Part shown: in pieces, positions 16,735 to 25,104 of the stretch | How positions within the stretch are numbered: the stretch's first letter is position 1 | How the letters are laid out: each line of letters opens with the position of its first letter | Origin: Sinorhizobium sp. 6-70 | GTDB taxonomy: Bacteria > Pseudomonadota > Alphaproteobacteria > Rhizobiales > Rhizobiaceae | Assembly (NCBI RefSeq): GCF_030124375.1 | Contig: NZ_JASKLS010000001.1 | Span: 602,526-666,525, forward strand | DNA length: 64,000 nt | Direction: 5' to 3' | Notes under the pieces: generated by a model | What the model saw: only the letters and a program-made list of their open reading frames with translations | What the model was told of the DNA's origin: nothing | Database searches by the model: none | Translations under genes and position numbers: made by a program

Positions 16735-17478
16735 ATGATCGTGCTGTTTACGGATTTCGGCCTCAGCGGGCCCTATACGGGGCAGATGAAGGCCGTGCTG
16801 CATCGGGAAGCGCCAGGCATTCCCGTCATCGACCTCTTCGCCGATGCACCGGCCACCAATCCGGCAGCATCGGCCTATCTGCTGGCGGCCTATGCCGTGT
16901 GGTTTCCAGCCGATACGGTCTTTCTCTGCGTCGTCGACCCGGGCGTCGGCGGCAAGCGGCCGGCGGTGGTCGTGGAGGCCGATCAGCGATGGTATGTCGG
17001 CCCAGGAAACGGCCTGTTCGAACTGGTCCAGCGGCGCGCCGGAAAGACGCGCTCGTGGGAGATCGACTGGAGGCCTGAACAACTGTCGGCCAGCTTCCAC
17101 GGGCGCGACCTGTTTGCGCCGGTGGCGGCGATGCTGGCGCGCGGCGAGCCGTCGCCCGCCCGGCCGCGCGACGATTTCGATCGGCGGCCGGACTGGCCGG
17201 ACGACCTTGCCGAGATCATCTATCTTGATCACTACGGCAATGCCATGACCGGGCTCCGGGCGGCCATGCTGCCGCCCGATGCGAAACTTGCGGTATCCGG
17301 CCGAGAGTTGGAGCGGGCCGGAACGTTCAGCGACCGCTTGCAGGGCAGCGCGTTCTGGTACGAGAATTCGAACGGGCTTGCCGAGATCGCGGTGAACCAG
17401 GGCCGCGCGGACCGGGAGCTTGGCCTCGCGGTCGGCAGCCCGGTGGAAATCGCCTCTCCAGAAAGGAGGACCTTATGA
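16735..17478 (+). CDS. SAM hydrolase / SAM hydroxide adenosyltransferase (DUF62)
   Basis: A 247-residue protein of the DUF62/fluorinase-like superfamily, whose characterised bacterial members split S-adenosylmethionine with water into adenosine and methionine. Family motifs are present: LFTDFGLSGPYTGQMKAVL at the N-terminus, VIDLFADAP, VVDPGVGGKRPAVVVE, WYVGPGNGLFEL, SFHGRDLFAPVAAML and EIIYLDHYGNAMT, then the small beta-barrel C-domain with FWYENSNGLAEIAVNQG. The start at 16735 is chosen because the ATG at 16711 sits in a repeat. The stop overlaps the start of the pterin dehydratase gene, so both are on one transcript. Confidence 0.9.
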   Translation: MIVLFTDFGLSGPYTGQMKAVLHREAPGIPVIDLFADAPATNPAASAYLLAAYAVWFPADTVFLCVVDPGVGGKRPAVVVEADQRWYVGPGNGLFELVQRRAGKTRSWEIDWRPEQLSASFHGRDLFAPVAAMLARGEPSPARPRDDFDRRPDWPDDLAEIIYLDHYGNAMTGLRAAMLPPDAKLAVSGRELERAGTFSDRLQGSAFWYENSNGLAEIAVNQGRADRELGLAVGSPVEIASPERRTL

Positions 17479-17816
17479 CCGAGAATATCGCTAAGAAGTC
17501 CTGCACGCCCTGCCGTGGCGGCATACCGCCGCTGACCAGGGACGAAGCCGCCGGCTATCTTTCGCAGACACCAGGCTGGGATCTCCTGGACGACGGACAT
17601 CTGATCCGCCGCAAGTTCGAGTTCGACGATTTCAAACAGGCGCTGGCCTTCGTCGACGAAGTCGGCCGGCTGGCGGAGGACGAAGGGCATCACCCCGACG
17701 TCTGCTTCGGCTGGGGCCATGCGGAGGTCTCGCTGTGGACCCACAAGATCAAGGGCCTGCACGAGAACGATTTCATCATGGCGGCGAAGATCAACGAGCT
17801 GCAGAAGGCATCCTGA
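17475..17816 (+). CDS. phhB: 4a-hydroxytetrahydrobiopterin dehydratase
   Basis: A 113-residue pterin-4a-carbinolamine dehydratase. Family features: LTRDEAAGYLSQTPGWDL, a RKFEFDDFKQALAFVDEVG helix and the active-site motif EDEGHHPDVCFGWGHAEVSL, then HKIKGLHENDFIMAAKIN. It regenerates quinonoid dihydropterin after aromatic amino acid hydroxylation, or serves a molybdopterin-linked role when no hydroxylase is present; no phenylalanine hydroxylase is in this window. Its ATG overlaps the upstream stop (ATGA). The short N-terminal CTPC pair is unusual and could bind metal. Confidence 0.92.
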   Translation: MTENIAKKSCTPCRGGIPPLTRDEAAGYLSQTPGWDLLDDGHLIRRKFEFDDFKQALAFVDEVGRLAEDEGHHPDVCFGWGHAEVSLWTHKIKGLHENDFIMAAKINELQKAS

Positions 17817-18221
17817 GTTTCCGGTGAGGCCGGCCAGTAAAAGTCGGCCTTTTCCGCGACTGCGCCCTTTCGGAAATTGCTGCAGCGTCCGTTGCGCGCC
17901 TGACAAGACAGCGCGGCGATGTCGCTCGCCCCAATTTGTGCGAAGACGCGGATCCGCAGGCCGGACGTTACCCCGGCGGCTATCACCCTGACCAGCCGGC
18001 GCGCGTCGCCGGGCGGTCGTTGGCGTGGCTCCAGAGTGCTTCACCAGGAAATGCTCCTCTGCGGACCAGTGACGCAAGTAGCACTCACATACCCGGCGGC
18101 AACCTGTCCCGCCCGAGAGCCCGCAGAGTGCGACCCCTAAGCCGCCGTTGCCACCACTGAACGTCCCAGTCTAAGTTTGGGCGTCGGAATTTGATTGGCA
18201 ACCTTCCCAAGGAGGAAACTG
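17817..18221. other. Intergenic gap with a degenerate repeat
   Basis: About 400 bp. A worn RIME-like half (TTGCTGCAGCGTCCGTTGCG followed by ...GCGGCGATGTCG) lies at 17877-17927. No convincing gene; an AAGGAGG ribosome site for the next gene is at 18209-18215. Confidence 0.45.
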
Positions 18222-18530
18222 ATGGCCAAGCTTCTCGTCCTTTACAGAATGCCCAAGGACACTGCGGCTTTCGACCGATACTACCGCTCCACCCACATTC
18301 CCCTGGCCAAGAAGCTGCCTGGTCTCAGAAAATACGAAATCAGCAGTGGCGGGGTTTCGACCCCCGCCGGCGCGGCCGATCTCCACCTTGTCGCCACGCT
18401 TCATTTCGATTCGATACCCGACATCCAGCGCGCGTTCGCATCACCGGAGGGTCAGGCCGCGGCTGGAGATCTGGCGAACTTCGCAGACGGCGGCGTCGAT
18501 CTTTATTTCTTTGATTCCGAAGAGGTTTGA
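18222..18530 (+). CDS. EthD family protein
   Basis: A 102-residue ferredoxin-like-fold protein. MAKLLVLYRMPKDTAAFDRY followed by THIPLAKKLPGLRKYEIS matches the EthD pattern, with HLVATLHFDSIPDIQRAF and FADGGVDLYFFD. EthD proteins are small accessory or enzyme-like proteins in degradation pathways; many have no known role. The start is fixed by AAGGAGG 6 bp upstream; an in-frame ATG nine codons earlier lacks such a site. Single gene. Confidence 0.85.
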   Translation: MAKLLVLYRMPKDTAAFDRYYRSTHIPLAKKLPGLRKYEISSGGVSTPAGAADLHLVATLHFDSIPDIQRAFASPEGQAAAGDLANFADGGVDLYFFDSEEV

Positions 18531-18555
18531 TTCATTTGCACGACGGCCGGGGCAC

Positions 18556-18660
18556 CTACAGCGCCGCGCGTCTTATCAGACGCGCAAAGGTCGCTGTAGC
18601 ACTTTGAATTGCTGCATGTCTGTCCTTAAACCGAGGTCGATTTAAGGAGACATGCAGTAG
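18556..18660. repeat. RIME-like intergenic mosaic element (complete)
   Basis: The best-preserved copy. Palindrome 1 is CTACAGCG-cc-GCGCGTCT-tatc-AGACGCGC-aaaggt-CGCTGTAG; palindrome 2 is CTGCATGT-ct-GTCCTTAAA...TTTAAGGAgACATGCAG. A link of ACTTTGAATTG joins them. The rest of 18531-18749 holds nothing recognised. Confidence 0.9.
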
Positions 18661-18749
18661 AAACTCCCCGAACCGGTATCGGTCAGCCTTCGGTTGGTCG
18701 CCGACCGACAGTCGCTGCCCGGTCGGCCCCTCCGAAGCGGCCTCGCTCG

Positions 18750-19541
18750 TCACTTCTTCTCCGCGTCCTGCTTGCGCATCGCCGCCTCGCCGGCGTCCGA
18801 CACCTCGACCCATTTCCTGTCGGGCGCGGCATCGGCGACGTAGCTGTCGTGCCAGTTCCACCACTTGTAGGTCGGCGTCTGGGGATAGCCCTCGGGCGAG
18901 TCCTCCCAGACCTCCTGCCGGCCGAGCGGCGTGATGTCGAGGTAGTTCCAGGTGCTGCCCATCTGCTCGTCGCCGCGGTTGTTGATGAAATAGGTGCGGA
19001 AGATGCGCTCGCCGTCGCGGTAGAACACGTTGGTGCCGTGCCATTCGTCCACGCCGAAATCGGCGTCGAAGCTGTCGGTGATGGTGAACCACGGCATCTC
19101 CCAGCCCATCCGCGCCTTCAGCCGGGCGATTTCCGCCTGGGGTGCGCGCGAGACGAAGACGAGCGTCGTGTCGCGGGCGTTGAGGTGGGCGACGTGGGCC
19201 ACCTGGTCGGCGACCAGGGAGCAGCCGCGACAGGCGTGCTCGGGCCAGCCGAACACGCCCGGCTCGTAGAAGGCGCGGTAGACGATCAACTGGTGCCGGC
19301 CGTCGAAAAGGTCGGCGAGGCTGACCTTGCCGTCAGGCCCCTCGAACACGTAATCCTTCGTCACGGCCATCCACGGCATGCGCCGGCGCTCGGCGGCGAG
19401 CGCATCGCGGGCGCGGGTCTGGGCCTTTTCCTTGACGAGCAGCTTCTGCCGGGCCGCCTCCCACGTCTCGGCCGGTACGACCGCTGGCGTGTGCATGGCA
19501 GGCTGTCCGTCTCTCCGTCCGTTCTCGGCTGGCGTAGTCAT
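18750..19541 (-). CDS. DUF899 family thioredoxin-like protein
   Basis: A 263-residue protein with the DUF899 layout: WEAARQKLLVKEKAQTRARD, ERRRMPWMAVTKDYVFEGPD, then YRAFYEPGVFGWPEHACRGC and DEWHGTNVFYRDGERIFRTY. The ACRGCS pair occupies the position where thioredoxin-like members have their redox cysteines. The family has a thioredoxin fold and unknown substrates. An in-frame Met at residue 16 is an alternative start. It is preceded by an oppositely oriented gap and has no operon partner. Confidence 0.88.
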   Translation of the reverse strand: MTTPAENGRRDGQPAMHTPAVVPAETWEAARQKLLVKEKAQTRARDALAAERRRMPWMAVTKDYVFEGPDGKVSLADLFDGRHQLIVYRAFYEPGVFGWPEHACRGCSLVADQVAHVAHLNARDTTLVFVSRAPQAEIARLKARMGWEMPWFTITDSFDADFGVDEWHGTNVFYRDGERIFRTYFINNRGDEQMGSTWNYLDITPLGRQEVWEDSPEGYPQTPTYKWWNWHDSYVADAAPDRKWVEVSDAGEAAMRKQDAEKK

Positions 19542-19906
19542 TGCTCTTGAACCTCCTGATCTTGGGGCGAGATCGCCCGTTGTTGTCCGTAGGGACAGTC
19601 TGGCTCCGGATCGCGAAGGGTGCGAGTAACAAGTGTGTCACCATTTTGATGGCGCCGATTTGCAACCGCGGCGCGTGCATAAGCGGCCCCCGGCGCCGGT
19701 AAGACGGCATTGGCGGGCTTGTCATCGCGCGTTCCGGCCATACCTTTATTAACGCACACAACCGGAAGAACGGCGCGTGTGACACACTGATTAATATTTT
19801 TAATAGCCAGCGCCCCGCACGAGAACGCATCATCTGGCCATCCGCGGGAATATTCAGGGCCCCGCTGATGTCATAGCGCTGTCGCGCCAACGGAGGAAGA
19901 TGCGCT
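19542..19906. other. Intergenic gap, no gene seen
   Basis: About 365 bp between DUF899 (minus) and a small plus-strand gene. AT-rich around 19770-19810. It should contain promoters for both genes; no clear elements were fixed. ACGGAGGAAGA at 19889-19899 is the ribosome site of the next gene. Confidence 0.45.
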
Positions 19907-20125
19907 ATGCCGATCCGACCCCACATTCCCCTGCACGATGTCGACATGCTCAGCGCGGTGTTCGAGGAGTTGCTGGAGGATCATCAGATACTCCGCGCCA
20001 GCACCGTGGCGGAGGGCACCCTAACCCGCCTGATCTTCAACTACGACCTCGGCATTCGCGATCCGGCGCTATTGAAAGTGCTCACCGTGCCTTTCCTGCG
20101 CCAGCGCCTCTCAGGAACGCAGTGA
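19907..20125 (+). CDS. Small hypothetical protein
   Basis: A 72-residue cytosolic protein (MPIRPHIPLHDVDMLSAVFE at the start, then a helix-rich remainder). The ATG has a strong GGAGGAAGA site at good spacing, and the composition is protein-like, so it is probably real. No family recognised and no operon partner. Confidence 0.6.
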   Translation: MPIRPHIPLHDVDMLSAVFEELLEDHQILRASTVAEGTLTRLIFNYDLGIRDPALLKVLTVPFLRQRLSGTQ

Positions 20126-20716
20126 TCGCAACAGGGATCGCCTCGACCTCCCCTGTCCAAAATCCAGGCAGGAGCGGGATACCTCTGCGCTCTCCGCCCG
20201 CCACCTTCATCCCAAGCGGCCATTACCGCACAAATCATGAGAAAAGTCCCGCTGACTATTGGGATGATATAGAGCACTACTAAAGGGAAATTCCTGGAAG
20301 CCGGACTGCACATCCCGCACAAGCGGGGTCCCGTGCGCTTTTTCTGCCGAAGGGCCCCCGCTCTAAATCAATTCTGAAATAAATTTAGGTTTGTGTCGGT
20401 GCATGCCGCCCGGCACCCTCCCAAAGATTGGGAAGTATCGTCCTCCATCACCCCGTGGTCCATGGACCTTAGTCCCAGCGCGATTGGACAAAGGTCCCAT
20501 ATTCGATTTTGGCATGAACTTGCAGGACGAGCCCGCCAGGGCGGCGGGCTCCGGTTGATGGCTACAGCGCCAACGCGACCTATCAGGCGCGCAAAGGACG
20601 CTGTAGCACTTTGGTTCGCTGCATGGTTTCGTCCTTAGATCGGCGACGATTTAAGGGAACATGCAGCAGAGGTTGTCCGGATGATCGCGCCGAACGCGGC
20701 GCTTCAGGTCGGTCGG
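20126..20716. other. Intergenic region with hairpin and repeat
   Basis: About 590 bp. A hairpin with 9-bp arms GAGCCCGCC / GGCGGGCTC lies at 20529-20551 without a T-run. A complete RIME-like element follows at 20562-20669. A short minus-strand frame near 20230-20320 encodes a hydrophobic stretch but lacks a ribosome site; not called. Confidence 0.5.
20562..20669. repeat. RIME-like intergenic mosaic element
   Basis: Palindrome 1 CTACAGCG...GGCGCGCAAAGGACGCTGTAG and palindrome 2 CTGCATGGTTTCGTCCTTAG...GATTTAAGGGAACATGCAG, in the same order and orientation as the 18556 copy, with several mismatches in the arms. Confidence 0.85.
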
Positions 20717-21124
20717 TCAGTTGACGACCTGAACCACGGTGCGCGACCTGGGTTCGACGATCACGCGCTGATTGTTGACGACGGCCACCGAGTATTCCGG
20801 AGCGTCCGGGATGGGAGTCAGCACGACCGTCTCGGGAAGAGGCTGGCCGACAACGACCCGTTCCTGAACGACGACCGAAGGCGGCGGTGGCATCTGTTGG
20901 ACCATGGTAATCACCTTCGGCGGTGGCGGTGCCAGCGCGCCGCCAAGTGCGCCGCCGACAACCGCGCCGACGCCTGCGCCGACCGGGCCGCCGATAATGG
21001 CGCCCGTCGCGGCGCCACCGACGATACCCGTAGCGGTGCTGCGATTACCGTCGTTATTGTTCTGAGCGATCGCGGGGCCGCCCAGCAGGGCAGCTGCCGC
21101 AGCGATGAGTATGAGTTTTCTCAT
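20717..21124 (-). CDS. DUF1236-like exported protein
   Basis: A 135-residue protein with a signal peptide (MRKLILIAAAAALLGGPAIA, cleavage after Ala-Gln likely). Then a Gly-rich glycine-zipper stretch (GIVGGAATGAIIGGPVGAGV region, 34-65), a Pro-rich linker, and a C-terminal domain ending YSVAVVNNQRVIVEPRSRTV, which is the DUF1236 pattern common in rhizobia. The Gly-zipper could insert in or bind membrane. Periplasmic or envelope role, otherwise unknown. GAAGGAGAT precedes the ATG. Confidence 0.8.
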   Translation of the reverse strand: MRKLILIAAAAALLGGPAIAQNNNDGNRSTATGIVGGAATGAIIGGPVGAGVGAVVGGALGGALAPPPPKVITMVQQMPPPPSVVVQERVVVGQPLPETVVLTPIPDAPEYSVAVVNNQRVIVEPRSRTVVQVVN

Positions 21125-21542
21125 TGGTCATCTCCTTCGTTGGATGAAGGGTCAACGACCTCCCGGGAAAACTGTTCCAGCCGCAGGACTTAAGTCCGAC
21201 AGGGGATGCCAAAGGTCCTAGGACGGTTGCGGGCCTTCCGCATGAAACATATGGTGACAACAGAGCGTCGACGTCACCGATAGTCCCCGACACCGCAGTC
21301 GGCGCGAAAAGGTCCCAGAGCCACCGCGATTGTCCCTTCTTAACCGCTCTGGGACCCTCTTTTGCCTTACACGACAGCGCCGGCCGCCCTATTGGGCGCC
21401 ACAAGTAGACGACTGTGGTAACGTTCTATGCAGCAGGCCCTTGAACAGTTGCAGTTCCGAGCCTGTCACAACCGGCGCAAAAATGATAGCTTCCCCGCCG
21501 TTCACCCTACAGGAGTGCCCTCCAGCTACAGGAGCGAGAAAG
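21125..21542. other. Intergenic gap, no gene seen
   Basis: About 420 bp between the divergent DUF1236-like gene and a small plus-strand gene. Frames continuing upstream of 21543 have no ribosome site. An ACAGGAGCGAGAAAG site lies directly before 21543. Confidence 0.45.
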
Positions 21543-21917
21543 ATGTGCGCAGGCGCGATGCTCGATGATGCTGCGACGGGCCCTTTCTGGACGCCGCCAT
21601 TGCCTGTCGACCGGGACAAGCTCACCCCATCGATCCTGCGCGAGCTCGATCGGCGAGGCGAACGCCAGGCCTTCAAGGGTTACGTGCTGCAAATCTATGA
21701 CGCACCGGACGGCAAACCGTCCGGCGTGTTCGAAATCGCCTTCTGTGCGAAGACCGGGATGGCATGCGCGGTTTACGAGTCCGAAGCGCCGGATAAGCGC
21801 GACGCGAAGCGGCGCGTCGTCGTGATGACGGAGCCTCACTGGCTCGCCGCCGCCACGCCGCGGGATGCCGCCGGGACTTTCTTCCAGTTGCTCGTGGACA
21901 CCGCCCCGGAGGCTTGA
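21543..21917 (+). CDS. Hypothetical protein
   Basis: A 124-residue protein starting MCAGAMLDDAATGPFWTPPL, chosen because AGGAG lies 8 bp upstream; the same frame is open for another 71 codons upstream with a possible ATG at 21483. It contains LRELDRRGERQAFKGYVLQI and KRRVVVMTEPHWLAAATPRD. No family recognised and no signal peptide. Orphan on the plus strand. Confidence 0.55.
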   Translation: MCAGAMLDDAATGPFWTPPLPVDRDKLTPSILRELDRRGERQAFKGYVLQIYDAPDGKPSGVFEIAFCAKTGMACAVYESEAPDKRDAKRRVVVMTEPHWLAAATPRDAAGTFFQLLVDTAPEA

Positions 21918-22021
21918 ACGCGGCCAGCACCCGAGACTTGCAGCCCCGCACATCCTATCGGTCGCTCAGAGGCGCTGCAGTACGGGCCGTATGTCGGCAC
22001 GCCTTTATCCTGCCGCGGCAT

Positions 22022-22258
22022 TCATTCGCGCCGCTTGCGCACGGCCAATCCTATCTCCGCAAGCGTTCCGAGCGCGACAGCGAACATGATCCAGTAAAGC
22101 CCTTCATCCAGGGCCTCGCCCAACGACGAAACCGTCGTGAACCACGACACGACATCCGGATCCAGATACCCCGTCGAGATGACCAGCCCCAGCACGATCT
22201 CCCAGACCCCGGCCACCAGCGTCACGATTGCCACAAGGCGAGCAGCGTATGAAAACAC
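22022..22258 (-). CDS. Small two-span membrane protein
   Basis: A 78-residue protein from a GTG start at 22258 with GGGAGGAGG upstream. Two hydrophobic helices (about residues 5-27 and 47-67) frame a short polar loop, and the tail is basic (VRKRRE). It is divergent from the arsenic operon 120 bp away, so it may share the region controlled by ArsR, but no sequence link to arsenic is seen. Unknown function. Confidence 0.65.
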   Translation of the reverse strand: MFSYAARLVAIVTLVAGVWEIVLGLVISTGYLDPDVVSWFTTVSSLGEALDEGLYWIMFAVALGTLAEIGLAVRKRRE

Positions 22259-22345
22259 CGTTCCACCTCCTCCCTGTTGTCTCAGAAGAATACAGCGCCG
22301 CGCGTAGTTGCTGAACTCCACCCGGCGCTACCATAGCGCCCGGCA

Positions 22346-22382
22346 TTGACTCGACACATAAATCCACTATTCTGGATTTATG
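22346..22382 (+). promoter_or_regulatory. arsR promoter with overlapping ArsR-type operator
   Basis: TTGACT at 22346-22351 and TATTCT at 22368-22373 are spaced by 16 bp. A perfect 9-bp inverted repeat CATAAATCC-N8-GGATTTATG spans 22357-22382, covering the -10 and the arsR ATG. Transcription would begin at about the ATG, with no ribosome site upstream, so the arsR message is probably leaderless and autorepressed. Confidence 0.6.
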
Positions 22383-22739
22383 GATGAACAACAAACGATC
22401 GCCGCGCTTGCGGCACTTGCGCAACCCACGCGCCTGAGGGTGTTCAGACTGCTGGTCGAGCGCGAACCCGACGGCATTGCCGCCGGCGAGCTGGCCAGGC
22501 TGGTTGACGTGCCGCAGAACACCATGTCGGCGCATCTTTCGACGCTCGCCCAGGCGGGACTGGTCCGAGGCGAGAGGCAAAGCCGGTCGATCATCTACCG
22601 CGTCGATCTCGACCGGTTCCGCGCGGTCGTGCTCTATCTGCTGCAGGACTGCTGCGGCGGCCACGCGAGCCTCTGCGCCCCTTTGATTTCCGATTTGACC
22701 CCATGCTGTCCTCCCGGGGAGGAGACGCGCACTCGTTGA
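22380..22739 (+). CDS. arsR: ArsR/SmtB-family arsenic-responsive repressor
   Basis: A 119-residue winged-helix repressor. LAALAQPTRLRVFRLLVE opens the domain, AAGELARLVDVPQNTMSAHL is the recognition helix region, and QSRSIIYRVD is the wing. Cysteines near the C-terminus (QDCCGGHASLCAPL, about 91-100) can form the three-coordinate As(III) site seen in C-terminal-site ArsR proteins. Binding of arsenite releases the repressor from the promoter. The ATG lies inside the right arm of the operator. The first gene of a five-gene operon. Confidence 0.93.
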   Translation: MDEQQTIAALAALAQPTRLRVFRLLVEREPDGIAAGELARLVDVPQNTMSAHLSTLAQAGLVRGERQSRSIIYRVDLDRFRAVVLYLLQDCCGGHASLCAPLISDLTPCCPPGEETRTR

Positions 22740-22758
22740 GCCAGCTTGGAGAAAGCCG

Positions 22759-23268
22759 ATGATCGACAAAGTCTACAACGTCCTCTTTCTATGCACGGGC
22801 AATTCGGCTCGCTCGATCATTGCCGAGACCATTCTCAACCGGCTCGGGATGGGCAGGTTCAAGGGCTATTCGGCAGGATCGCATCCCAAGGGAGAAGTTC
22901 ACCCGTTCGCCTTGCAACTCCTCAAGGGACTGAATTTCGACACGTCCTTCGCACGCTCCAAGCCATGGGACGAGTTCGCGGCTCCCGATGCGCCGCAGAT
23001 GGATTTCGTCTTCACCGTCTGCGACAAGGCGGCGGCCGAAGCCTGTCCGGTCTGGCCAGGGCAGCCGATGACCGCCCATTGGGGAGTCCCCGATCCGGCG
23101 TCGGCCGTGGGCAACGAGGCCGAGCGGCACTTTGCCTTCGCCGAGAGCTACCGGATGCTCAACAATCGCATTTCGATTTTCACCAGTCTGCCAATGACGA
23201 GCCTCGACAGGCTTGCCCTGCAGAGGCGACTTGACGAGATCGGCCGCGACATTCCGAAAGCAGGCTGA
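22759..23268 (+). CDS. arsC: Low-molecular-weight phosphatase-type arsenate reductase
   Basis: A 169-residue enzyme with the PTPase loop C-T-G-N-S-A-R-S at residues 12-19 (CX5R) and an acid in VPDPAS near residue 115, the layout of thioredoxin-coupled arsenate reductases. VYNVLFLCTGNSARSIIAET and GYSAGSHPKGEVHPFALQLL are typical. It reduces arsenate to arsenite. Nineteen bases separate it from arsR, and it precedes the aquaglyceroporin gene by 3 bp. The presence of a second, unrelated arsenate reductase three genes on is notable. Confidence 0.92.
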   Translation: MIDKVYNVLFLCTGNSARSIIAETILNRLGMGRFKGYSAGSHPKGEVHPFALQLLKGLNFDTSFARSKPWDEFAAPDAPQMDFVFTVCDKAAAEACPVWPGQPMTAHWGVPDPASAVGNEAERHFAFAESYRMLNNRISIFTSLPMTSLDRLALQRRLDEIGRDIPKAG

Positions 23269-23271
23269 AGC

Positions 23272-23967
23272 ATGGCATTCGACCTGAAACGCCGCGTCGC
23301 GGCAGAGGCCCTGGGAACGGCCATCCTGGTCGCTACTGTCGTCGGCTCCGGCATCATGGCAGATCGCCTGTCGGACGACGTAGCGGTTTCGCTGCTCGGC
23401 AATACCATACCGACGGGAGCGATCCTCGTCGTCCTGATCAGCATTCTCGGGCCGATCTCCGGCGCGCACTTCAATCCGGCAGTGACGCTGGTGTTCGCGG
23501 CCAGGCGGGAGATCGAAGCATACGCGGCGGCGCTTTATGTGGTTGGACAGGTTGCGGGCGGCATTGCAGGAACGCTGGTAGCCCATGCCATGTTCGACCT
23601 GCAGATGTTCCAGATCTCGGAAACGGTGCGGACCGGCACCGGCCAATGGATCGCCGAGGCTGTCGCCACCTTCGGCCTGGTCTTTACGATCCTCGCCGGA
23701 CTGCGCTTCCGAGGCGATTCCATCCCTTGGCTCGTCGGCCTTTACATCACGGCAGCCTATTGGTTCACGGCTTCGACATCGTTTGCGAACCCCGCCGTCG
23801 CCATCGCCCGCGCCTTCTCCGCCACCTTTTCCGGCATCCGCCCGATGGATGTGCCGGGCTTCATCATCGCCGAAGTCCTCGGCGCGCTCGTCGCCACGGC
23901 CGTCGCCGCTTGGATGCTCACCGAGCGATCCTCTATTTCCGCAATAACGCCCAAGGGAGCCCAATGA
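23272..23967 (+). CDS. aqpS: Aquaglyceroporin of the arsenic operon
   Basis: A 231-residue MIP channel with NPA boxes at 68-70 (AHFNPAVTL) and 173-175 (FANPAVAIA) and six hydrophobic segments. In Sinorhizobium meliloti the homologous AqpS in an ars operon lets arsenite flow out passively after arsenate reduction, replacing ArsB. The second box is followed by R180 two turns on, as in aquaglyceroporins. It follows the phosphatase-type reductase by 3 bp and overlaps the next arsC by 4 bp, so it is translationally coupled. Confidence 0.94.
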   Translation: MAFDLKRRVAAEALGTAILVATVVGSGIMADRLSDDVAVSLLGNTIPTGAILVVLISILGPISGAHFNPAVTLVFAARREIEAYAAALYVVGQVAGGIAGTLVAHAMFDLQMFQISETVRTGTGQWIAEAVATFGLVFTILAGLRFRGDSIPWLVGLYITAAYWFTASTSFANPAVAIARAFSATFSGIRPMDVPGFIIAEVLGALVATAVAAWMLTERSSISAITPKGAQ

Positions 23968-24395
23968 CCATGGACGTCACCATCTACCACAATCCCGCAT
24001 GTGGGACTTCGCGCAACACCCTGGCGCTGATCCGCCACGCCGGCATCGAACCCACGGTCATCGAATATCTGAAGACGCCGCCGAGCCGGAAGGAGCTTGC
24101 CCAAATGATCCGTGATGCCGGCATTTCCGTCCGCGAGGCCATCCGGGAGAACGGAACCCCCTACCAGGAGCTGGGCCTCGACAACCCCGCGCTCTCCGAC
24201 GACCAGCTTCTGGCCGCGATGCTCGAGCATCCGATCCTCATCAATCGGCCGTTTGTCATTACGCCGATCGGCACGCGGCTGGCGCGGCCGTCCGAAGCCG
24301 TGCTCGACATCCTGCCGGCCGACGCCTTCAAGGGGCCGTTTGTCAAGGAAGATGGCGAAGCAGTTCTTGACGCGGAGGGTCGGCGCATTGGCTGA
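23964..24395 (+). CDS. arsC: Glutaredoxin-dependent arsenate reductase
   Basis: A 143-residue ArsC of the glutaredoxin type: [20 protein letters not shown] with the catalytic Cys13, [16 protein letters not shown], and [20 protein letters not shown] with the conserved Arg pair. It reduces arsenate using glutathione and glutaredoxin. The ATG overlaps the aqpS stop (ATGA). The product, arsenite, would leave through AqpS or the MFS exporter encoded downstream. Together with the phosphatase-type enzyme this operon has two unrelated arsenate reductases. Confidence 0.95.
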   Translation: MTMDVTIYHNPACGTSRNTLALIRHAGIEPTVIEYLKTPPSRKELAQMIRDAGISVREAIRENGTPYQELGLDNPALSDDQLLAAMLEHPILINRPFVITPIGTRLARPSEAVLDILPADAFKGPFVKEDGEAVLDAEGRRIG

Positions 24396-25095
24396 TCTTC
24401 CCTCCGCTGATCCGCGCCATCTCCGCATGCCGGACATCGATGCGCTGCGGCCGCCATTCTCGACCCATCCGCCGCGGATCCTGATCCTCTACGGGTCGCT
24501 CCGCGAGGTGTCGTATTCGAGGCTGCTCGCCGAGGAAGCTGGCCGCCTGCTGGAGCACTTCGGGGCCGAGGTGCGCTTCTTCAACCCCTCCGGGCTGCCG
24601 TTGCCGGACGACGCGCCGGCCAGCCATCCCAAGGTACAGGAACTGCGGGAACTCTCCGGATGGTCGGAAGGCCAGGTCTGGGTGAGCCCGGAGCGCCACG
24701 GGACGATCACCGGGATCATGAAAGCGCAGATCGACTGGATACCGCTCTCGATCGGCTCGATTCGGCCAACACAGGGCAAGACCCTCGCCGTCATGCAGGT
24801 GTCGGGCGGCTCTCAGTCCTTCAATGCGATCAACACGCTCCGCCTGCTCGGCCGCTGGATGCGCATGATCACCATCCCGAACCAGTCCTCGGTGGCCAAG
24901 GCCTTCCAGGAGTTCGACGCGAACGGACGCATGAAGCCGTCTTCCTACTACGACCGCGTCGTCGATGTCTGCGAGGAACTCGTGAAGTTCACGCTGCTTA
25001 CCCGCGACGCCTCGGCGCACCTTACCGACCGCTACAGCGAACGGAAGGAAGACGCCGTCAAACTGGAAAAGCGGGTGGCGCTGAAATCGATCTGA
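24388..25095 (+). CDS. arsH: Organoarsenical NADPH-FMN oxidoreductase ArsH
   Basis: A 235-residue flavodoxin-like protein of the ArsH type: [20 protein letters not shown] binds [23 protein letters not shown] and [20 protein letters not shown] are family signatures. ArsH oxidises trivalent organoarsenicals such as methylarsenite. The start is a TTG at 24388, which overlaps the arsC stop by 8 bases and has GGAGGG 9 bp upstream; an ATG at 24430 is the alternative but would lose the coupling. Last gene of the operon, ending 9 bp from the convergent MFS gene. Confidence 0.93.
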   Translation: MADLPSADPRHLRMPDIDALRPPFSTHPPRILILYGSLREVSYSRLLAEEAGRLLEHFGAEVRFFNPSGLPLPDDAPASHPKVQELRELSGWSEGQVWVSPERHGTITGIMKAQIDWIPLSIGSIRPTQGKTLAVMQVSGGSQSFNAINTLRLLGRWMRMITIPNQSSVAKAFQEFDANGRMKPSSYYDRVVDVCEELVKFTLLTRDASAHLTDRYSERKEDAVKLEKRVALKSI

Positions 25096-25104
25096 CGCGC
25101 ACGC

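Noticed and set aside
18556..18660. Transcription terminator after the EthD gene
   Set aside because: The hairpins belong to a dispersed mosaic repeat present at many unrelated sites and have no T-run; a terminator role is possible but not shown.
22104..22769. 221-codon minus-strand frame across arsR
   Set aside because: Antisense to arsR, which has a clear winged-helix and cysteine site; no domain in the antisense product.
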